A stretch of DNA of 64,000 bases from Paenibacillus cremeus. GTDB lineage: Bacteria > Bacillota > Bacilli > Paenibacillales > NBRC-103111. The first letter of the stretch is position 1. Each line of letters begins with the position of its first letter. The stretch is from the NCBI RefSeq assembly GCF_007786445.1, contig NZ_VNJI01000025.1, positions 1 through 64,000 on the forward strand, in the 5' to 3' direction. Of this stretch, positions 58,622 to 64,000 are shown piece by piece. Position numbers and translations under genes: made by a program. The notes beneath the pieces were generated by a model that was given only the letters and a program-made list of their open reading frames with translations, was not told where the DNA came from and searched no databases.

Positions 58622-59065
58622 GCGCGTTACCTCCTTATAAAAATAACCGAACTAGTGTTCCTATCGGTATTATACCAAACGCTGGTTCTTGTGTCGAGTT
58701 TTAAATGTAAAAAAATGGAATGAGTAAAGGGGATAATACAAGAAAAAAGCGAATTAGAAGTGGGTGGAATTGGTAGGATGGAGGGGTTGTGGTGGCGATT
58801 GAGGGTATTGGTAGGATGGAGGGGGTTGCAGGGATTGAGGAGTTGAGTTTGCAATAGGGGCGTGTGGTCTACGGGGAATTCGAACGGGAGCTTTCACGGG
58901 GGAGTGGCAGTTAAGAAAGTGAGGTGTATGCTTTTGGGCTGAGTGAAGGGGATAATGGGGAAAAGAGTGTTCATGAAAGAAGTGAGAGTTGAGGAGGGGA
59001 TGATAGAAAATAAGAGGAATATATGGGGATGAGCCAGTGCTATAGAGTGAAAAGCGTGGCAGCCG
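58622..59065. other. purine-skewed non-coding region
   Basis: The + strand is very rich in G and A from about 58740 to 59035, with short direct repeats ATTGGTAGGATGGAGGGGTTG (58769 onward; partly shown) and the same sequence with one extra G 38 bp later. No open frame with an SD or a recognisable protein; apparent frames on the minus strand are low-complexity Ser/Pro/His. No promoter was clear. Confidence 0.5.
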
Positions 59066-59067
59066 GT

Positions 59068-59108
59068 AAAAAAAAGACCTGGCGGACATAGTGCTTTGCT
59101 CAGGTCTT
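59068..59108 (-). terminator. terminator of GGDEF gene
   Basis: AAGACCTG (59074-59081) and CAGGTCTT (59101-59108); on the minus strand it ends in eight T. Confidence 0.85.
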
Positions 59109-59133
59109 ACGGGATGGCTCATTTGTTTAAGGA

Positions 59134-60276
59134 TCAGAAGCCGATGACTTTGTTTTTGCCGGTGGTTTTGGCTTGGTACATGGCTTCGTCGGCTTGCTTG
59201 ATTAGCTCGTCTGCGGAGAGGCCTTTTTTCCAGTGGCTGTAGCCCATGCTGACGGTGACGATTGATTCCTGCTCGACTCTTGTACGAATCCGTTCAGCCA
59301 GCTCTGCAGCGTCTACCGTGCGATCTGTTACAAGTACGACCATCTCTTCCCCGCCGTATCGGCCGCAGATGCCGGTGTCTTCAGTCTCTTCTTTGACGAT
59401 TTGTGCGACTTGCTTGAGTACCTGATCGCCCATGTGGTGGCCTTTGGTATCGTTGAGCTTTTTGAAATTGTCGATATCGCTGAAGATCACGGATACCGGG
59501 ACTCGATTCGCCACAAATTGCGACGTGCGGTTGTAGAAATATTTTCGGTTAAATAGTTTGGTCAGCCCGTCTGTGATGGAGGAATGATAAATTGCTTGCA
59601 TCACTTCGATCACGCGCTCAAAGATGAAGAGGAACAGTACGATATGAAATATGAACGGAATTAGCTCTTCCAGGAGCATTAAGAACGGCTGGCGGCCTCC
59701 GAATAAATATACATTTGCCATATGTAAGGTGTGAGATGTAAAATACACGGTCAGCATGATTTGGTATTTGCCGTTTTGACCGACGCGCGGATTGACCAGC
59801 AAAAAGCTCAGAAACAGGAGTAAAAATAAATACAGCTCCGTGAAAAGCGGCCTAAGAAGCGTTGTTTGCTGTTCACTGCCCTGCAGCCAGTCCGGGATGT
59901 ACCAAAATGTTAAGGAGACCAGCACACTTACTGCGATGAAAAAGCCGAACACGACAAAATCACGCATTCGGGTCACGTTGTAGAGTTGATAGATACCGAT
60001 ATTAAAGAGGACGAAGGCAAGCACTTTGAGCAGGAGCGCCGTATAAGCCGAGGCATCGGTTTCGCTAGCGTTGATAGCCAGCCGGATTAGCTGACCGTAC
60101 TGAACTAGCAAAATAATAAATGCTACCATCATGGAGAAGTAGCCGATTTTGCGGCGATTCATCAATAATCGCAAGGAGACGAGCATGGTCATTGCGATGA
60201 TGACGATCAGCATGGAATACATAAAAACGGAACCTGCCGGTCCAAATACTAATTCCGCGAACGATACATTGTTCAT
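59134..60276 (-). CDS. membrane GGDEF diguanylate cyclase
   Basis: Makes c-di-GMP from two GTP. A 380-residue protein with about seven N-terminal membrane helices (residues 10-205), a coiled linker and a GGDEF domain (about 220-378): SDIDNFKKLNDTKGHHMGD, and an active-site loop RYGGEEM, a GGEEF variant with Met at the last position. The I-site RxxD upstream is not present, so product inhibition may be absent. ATG at 60276 with GGGAGGG 13 bp upstream; the frame is open to 60471 but without an SD. Divergent from the GT4 gene. Confidence 0.85.
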   Translation of the reverse strand: MNNVSFAELVFGPAGSVFMYSMLIVIIAMTMLVSLRLLMNRRKIGYFSMMVAFIILLVQYGQLIRLAINASETDASAYTALLLKVLAFVLFNIGIYQLYNVTRMRDFVVFGFFIAVSVLVSLTFWYIPDWLQGSEQQTTLLRPLFTELYLFLLLFLSFLLVNPRVGQNGKYQIMLTVYFTSHTLHMANVYLFGGRQPFLMLLEELIPFIFHIVLFLFIFERVIEVMQAIYHSSITDGLTKLFNRKYFYNRTSQFVANRVPVSVIFSDIDNFKKLNDTKGHHMGDQVLKQVAQIVKEETEDTGICGRYGGEEMVVLVTDRTVDAAELAERIRTRVEQESIVTVSMGYSHWKKGLSADELIKQADEAMYQAKTTGKNKVIGF

Positions 60277-60469
60277 GAAAGAAAGGCGACCCTCCCGGTC
60301 TGCTTGCATCTGGTCAAAAAAGATTTCTTGGAGTATATTATAGCAAACATACATTCGTTTCGTGAAGTCTTGTCGTCTTCTTTCATAACTGATAGGATGT
60401 AATTTGTAAGCATTATTTACATGTATCATGACTTGATGAGGCTTTTTTACGGAATAGGGGGAGGGTATC

Positions 60470-61603
60470 ATGCGTATACTTCAAGCGTTATTTTTTCCAC
60501 CGGAGCAGCCGGGCGGCGTCTCTTCCATGGTTCCCTTTATACTCGATCGGTTTAATAAAAGAGGTTGGGAAATGGAGCTGTTTTCGCTTCCGAAGCGGAT
60601 CCGCGGGAAAGGCTCTGAAGCGTTCCAATTTACTACATTCGACTGGGAAATATATGCCGGAAATCCAGTTGTTGATAAATATATCCAGACCATCAAAGAT
60701 TACGTTTGGTGGACGAAGATGCGGATTAAGTCATCCTATGATTTGATCCATGCGCATCACCCGATCGCCTGCCTAGTGATGAAGCGCCTGTTTCCGGATA
60801 CACCGATTTTGATGACGGTGCATTCCAGTTACGAGCGTGAGTTAATTTTGAACGGAAAAATTAAACCGGACGGGCCTGAGTATGCTTTTCTGACTTCGAT
60901 TTACCGGGAGCTGGAGGAGCAGGCAGATCAATTGTTCACGGTATCCAACTCGTTTAAACAGTATTTGGCTGAGTTTGTTCAAGAGCCGGAGCGGATCGGA
61001 GTCATTCCTAACGGCTTTGATGAAAAGCGCTTCCGTCCTGTGACCCATGAAAATCAAGTGCCGCAGCTGATTTCCGTATGCCGCTTGGTTCCCGCTAAAG
61101 GCTTGGATACCCTTTTGTACGCTTGTGCGGAATTAAAAAAGAAGGGGCATCCCTTCGTGCTCCATCTCATCGGGGACGGCCCGATTCGACCGGAGCTTGA
61201 GGCTTTGGCGATGCAGCTAGGAATTTATGACGATACGATTTTTTACGGCTATATGCTGCATCCAGAGGATTTCATGCCGTTCTTTGATGTGTTCGTGCTT
61301 CCTTCGCGGGCGGAGGCTTTCGGATCGGTGTTTGCCGAGGCGGCGTTATGCGGACTTGCTGTGGTTGGAACGAACGTGGGCGGTATAGCGGAGCAGATTG
61401 AGCATGGAGTCAACGGACTGCTGGTCCCAGTTGATGATGTTCAGGCCTTAGCCGGTGCTCTCGAGAAGGTGACCGGTGACCCGATGTATCGTTATCAGCT
61501 CGCTAGAGTGGCGATGGAGAAGGCACTGAATACTTACTCTATGACCCGAGTCATTGCGCAGCTGCGCAGTGTATACCGGATGTATCGGACGGAGAAGGGT
61601 TGA
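60470..61603 (+). CDS. GT4 glycosyltransferase
   Basis: A 377-residue GT-B fold transferase (glycogen-synthase/WaaG group). N-terminal Rossmann domain starting MRILQALFFPPEQPGGV, with HAHHP and TVHSS; C-terminal nucleotide-sugar domain with VCRLVPAKG and the EX7E motif EAFGSVFAEA (about 283-292). Donor and acceptor unknown; a lipid- or exopolysaccharide role is likely. Strong GGGGGAGGG SD. Its stop overlaps the region before yhaO (6-bp gap), so it leads the yhaON unit. Confidence 0.9.
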   Translation: MRILQALFFPPEQPGGVSSMVPFILDRFNKRGWEMELFSLPKRIRGKGSEAFQFTTFDWEIYAGNPVVDKYIQTIKDYVWWTKMRIKSSYDLIHAHHPIACLVMKRLFPDTPILMTVHSSYERELILNGKIKPDGPEYAFLTSIYRELEEQADQLFTVSNSFKQYLAEFVQEPERIGVIPNGFDEKRFRPVTHENQVPQLISVCRLVPAKGLDTLLYACAELKKKGHPFVLHLIGDGPIRPELEALAMQLGIYDDTIFYGYMLHPEDFMPFFDVFVLPSRAEAFGSVFAEAALCGLAVVGTNVGGIAEQIEHGVNGLLVPVDDVQALAGALEKVTGDPMYRYQLARVAMEKALNTYSMTRVIAQLRSVYRMYRTEKG

Positions 61604-61608
61604 AGCTT

Positions 61609-62907
61609 ATGCGGGCTTTTCGATTTGTTCATGCGGCTGATTTGCATTTGGACAGTCCGTTTCGCGGTTTAGTCAAGCTGCCGGAGTCTTTACGCGAGAG
61701 GTTGAGGGAATCGACCTTTCAGGCATTGGATCGACTTGTGCAATTGGCTGTGCGCGAGCGGGCTGATTTTATTGTGATTAGCGGGGATGTTTACGATATT
61801 AAGGACCGTTCGCTGCGTGCGCAGCTGCGGTTCTGTCAAGCTTTAGAGACGCTGGCGGGTCATCAGATACCCGCCTTTGTCATTCACGGGAACCATGATC
61901 CGATGAAGGATGGCTACGCTGCCAAGCTTCGTTACCCGGAAGGCACCCGAGTTTTCGGTTGCGAGAAGGTGGAGAGTCATGTGGTTATGGATGCGGAAGG
62001 GAAGGCTTTGTGCCGGGTTTCCGGTATCTCGTTCGGTCAGGCGGTGGTGACTGAAAATTTGACACCCGGCTTTCGAAGGTGGGATGACGGGCTGTATCAT
62101 ATTGGACTTCTCCATACGAATGTGGATGGAGATCCGCAGCACGATAATTATGCGCCCTGCAGCTTGAAGGATTTGAACGGCCGGGGAGTGGATTATTGGG
62201 CATTAGGTCATGTACATACGAGGCAAATTGTTCAGGAACGCCCATGGGTTGTTTATCCGGGCAATCCGCAAGGCAGACATATCCGGGAAACCGGTGCACG
62301 CGGATGTTATCTGGTAGACGTTACGGCTGGCGGCGAGACAACGGTGCAATTCCATGCGCTGGATGAGGTGCGTTGGCAGGAGCAATCGGTTTCGATCGCG
62401 GGGCTTACAACCGAACAGGAGCTGAAGGAAACGCTGGAGGAAGCCGTTGAGGCGGCGCGAGAGGTCTCGGAAGGCCGACCTGCCCTGCTTCGGGTTACGC
62501 TTACGGGCAGAGGCGAGCTCCATCCGGTGCTGCAGCGAGCCGGTGTGAAGACGGATTTGGCTGCTCTGTTATGGGAAGCGGAGAAGCATTCCCAAAGGAA
62601 TGCAGTCGTTTGGATCGAGTCCATCCACGATCAAACCGGCGCATTGGTCGATCGAGGGCACTTGGCTGCACAGCCGGGGTTTTTAGGCGATTTGCTGCGT
62701 TTGGCGGAGGAAGCGGGGATGACATCAGAGCAATTGGATTCATTTGCTACGGAAGCATTTGCTGTGATGGCGGGCCAGCCCATGCTGGCATCGTTACTAC
62801 AGGGGATGGGGACCGAGGAGCTCGCGGCTTGGCTGCAGGAGGCGGAGGAGCTGGCCATGGAAGCCTTGTCACCGGAGCTGAAGGCGGAATCGGGGTGGAC
62901 GGGATGA
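61609..62907 (+). CDS. yhaO: DNA double-strand break repair nuclease YhaO (Mre11/SbcD-like)
   Basis: A 432-residue calcineurin-like nuclease that works with the YhaN ATPase. Metal motifs: HAADLHLDSP (8-17), SGDVYD, GNHD (about 91-94) and GHVHT (about 200-204). The C-terminal 170 residues form the capping and YhaN-binding part. The ATG at 61609 is preferred over a TTG at 61600 because GAGAAGGG is 11 bp upstream of it. Overlaps yhaN by 4 bp (ATGA). Confidence 0.9.
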   Translation: MRAFRFVHAADLHLDSPFRGLVKLPESLRERLRESTFQALDRLVQLAVRERADFIVISGDVYDIKDRSLRAQLRFCQALETLAGHQIPAFVIHGNHDPMKDGYAAKLRYPEGTRVFGCEKVESHVVMDAEGKALCRVSGISFGQAVVTENLTPGFRRWDDGLYHIGLLHTNVDGDPQHDNYAPCSLKDLNGRGVDYWALGHVHTRQIVQERPWVVYPGNPQGRHIRETGARGCYLVDVTAGGETTVQFHALDEVRWQEQSVSIAGLTTEQELKETLEEAVEAAREVSEGRPALLRVTLTGRGELHPVLQRAGVKTDLAALLWEAEKHSQRNAVVWIESIHDQTGALVDRGHLAAQPGFLGDLLRLAEEAGMTSEQLDSFATEAFAVMAGQPMLASLLQGMGTEELAAWLQEAEELAMEALSPELKAESGWTG

Positions 62908-64000
62908 GAATCGCGCGCTTGCAGGTGCATCGTTTTGGCACCCTGCGTGATCTGGACTTTACGTTGGAGTCTTCTGCTACCCTAATCTATGGTCCGAATG
63001 AAGCAGGAAAAAGCACGCTGCTGGAGTTTGTCCGCGCCATTTTGTTCGGATTCCCTGCGAGAGGCGGCTCAGAACGATTGCTGCCGCTAGGGGGAGGCTC
63101 ATTTGGCGGTGCTGTAACGCTGGAAGACCCCCAAGGACGACGTATCCGGGTAGAACGCTTCGATAGCCCTGTGAATGGGCGAGGAAAAGCGCCGGTGTCA
63201 GGGAGCGTCCGTGTGATATTTCCTGATTGGGCGACCGGTGGAGAGCGAGAGCTGGCGGCGCTGCTTGGCGGTGTGTCCTCGGAGCTGTTCCGTAGCTTGT
63301 TTGCTTTTGGGCTGACGGAGCTGCAGGAGCTGGGGACGCTGCAAAGCGAGGAGATCAGCGGATTTTTATACAGCGCCGGGCTTGGGACGAGCAGTTCGGC
63401 GCTCCGAACGGCGGAACGGAAGCTGGCACAGGAACTGGAGCAGCTGTACCGTCCCCGGGGCCGTACGCCGCTCATCAATCGGGCGCTGCAGGATTTGACT
63501 GAAGCGGAGCGGGAGCTGGCCCGAAGTCGAGGCGACGCCGAGCGTTACTATACGCTTCAAGAGCAGCTCGCTCGCCTTGGTGGTGAGCTGGAGCGGCTGG
63601 AGGCTGAGCAGCTTGAGGGGCGACGTCATTCGGATTGGCTGCATCAATGCCTGCGCGCCCGCCCGCATTGGCTTCGTCTGCGTGAGCTAAATCGGGAGCT
63701 GGCTGAGCTTCCAGAGCTGGACGATTTCCCTGACGATGCGGTTACTCGTCTGGAGGCGCTAGAAACTGAGCAGGAGCAATTAGCTGCCCAGACCGATCGG
63801 CTTGGATTAGCCGGCGACGAGCTTGCACAGGAGATGGAAGGTCTGGAACGCCAGCTCTCGGCTGACGGTGATGTGCTTGCTCACCAGATCGAGCTGGAGC
63901 AGCTGCTGGACGAACGGGCGGCCTACGAGGAGACCTTGCGTCAGATTACCCGTGCGGCAGCGGAGGAAGAGCAGCTGGACGCTGAGCTTGAGCGTCTTTT
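62904..64000 (+). CDS. yhaN: YhaN-like SMC/Rad50-type ATPase (truncated by the window edge)
   Basis: The first 365 residues of a large coiled-coil ATPase, partner of YhaO. Walker A YGPNEAGKST (29-38) in an RecF/Rad50-type N-terminus (MRIARLQVHRFGTLRDLDF), then from about residue 180 long Leu/Glu/Arg-rich coiled coil (QLARLGGELERLEAEQLEG and further). ATG overlaps the yhaO stop. The gene runs off the end at 64000; typical members are near 1000 residues. Confidence 0.9.
   Translation, partial: MRIARLQVHRFGTLRDLDFTLESSATLIYGPNEAGKSTLLEFVRAILFGFPARGGSERLLPLGGGSFGGAVTLEDPQGRRIRVERFDSPVNGRGKAPVSGSVRVIFPDWATGGERELAALLGGVSSELFRSLFAFGLTELQELGTLQSEEISGFLYSAGLGTSSSALRTAERKLAQELEQLYRPRGRTPLINRALQDLTEAERELARSRGDAERYYTLQEQLARLGGELERLEAEQLEGRRHSDWLHQCLRARPHWLRLRELNRELAELPELDDFPDDAVTRLEALETEQEQLAAQTDRLGLAGDELAQEMEGLERQLSADGDVLAHQIELEQLLDERAAYEETLRQITRAAAEEEQLDAELERL

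Noticed and set aside
58754-59122. Minus-strand frame in the purine-rich region
   Set aside because: Low-complexity Ser/Pro/His sequence from a purine-rich strand; no SD, no known motif.

Overview
The window looks like a chromosomal segment of a Paenibacillaceae Firmicute (Paenibacillus/Cohnella type). The grounds are strong AGGAGG-type ribosome binding sites, frequent TTG and GTG starts, intrinsic terminators with U-tracts, mid-range GC, and a Bacillales gene set: YtpB terpene synthase, RelQ, YhaO/YhaN, YugP, YitT, CshA, YjcZ-type micropeptides, a copper-amine-oxidase-N 'stalk' protein, a GlnR/TnrA box and a 6S RNA. No rRNA, tRNA, CRISPR array or prophage was seen. Assignment to a genus is inference.

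Layout. 1-13 kb: a MOP-superfamily transporter and an MFS permease, a YtpB operon, pfkA, an FMN reductase, ung, a DUF4015 secreted glycosidase-like protein, a second MFS paralogue, tatA, yitT, and a DUF4247/DUF4178 pair. 13-20 kb: cshA with a long leader, a YjcZ-type micropeptide, a YesL-like membrane protein, 6S RNA followed by transaldolase, xylB with a XylR-type operator, and tpx. 20-33 kb: a GltC-like regulator divergent from tpx across a duplicated palindromic promoter region; yugP/merR; amtB with a GlnR/TnrA box leading into a GlnD-like nucleotidyltransferase and a DnaQ-like exonuclease; a JAMM protease; an MFS exporter; a ResA-like protein; citramalate synthase; dinB-mobB; ferredoxin. 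33-40.4 kb: a CHASE2 class III nucleotide cyclase, a secreted FecR/cohesin-like protein, a secreted NHL-propeller/stalk protein and a TPR-L,D-transpeptidase. 40.5-48 kb: pyrD, relQ, DUF309, a three-gene ABC-2 exporter, a tethered thioredoxin and an unrecognised membrane-anchored protein. 48-56 kb: two RsmF-like rRNA methyltransferase paralogues around rsuA, a HAD phosphatase, a second YjcZ-type peptide and a triple-repeat acidic protein, then queDEC. 56-59 kb: an AT-rich accessory patch with two XRE regulators, a yitT pseudogene, an IS1595-type transposase that seems to lack its first catalytic Asp, and a purine-skewed non-coding stretch. 59-64 kb: a membrane GGDEF protein, a GT4 glycosyltransferase, yhaO and the start of yhaN.

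How genes may work together. The cyclase-FecR-NHL block reads as one cell-surface sensing module (cyclase with extracellular CHASE2 domain plus two secreted partners); this is the most interesting candidate system. The amtB-nucleotidyltransferase-exonuclease operon lacks glnK and sits behind a perfect GlnR/TnrA box, which suggests a nitrogen-responsive unit. Two distant genes, the micropeptide at 15.1 kb and the HAD phosphatase at 50.5 kb, share an upstream element built from AGTTGCAA/AGTTGACAACT motifs in the same order and near-equal spacing; it may mark a small undescribed regulon. The tpx promoter appears to have been duplicated together with a 12-bp-arm palindrome.
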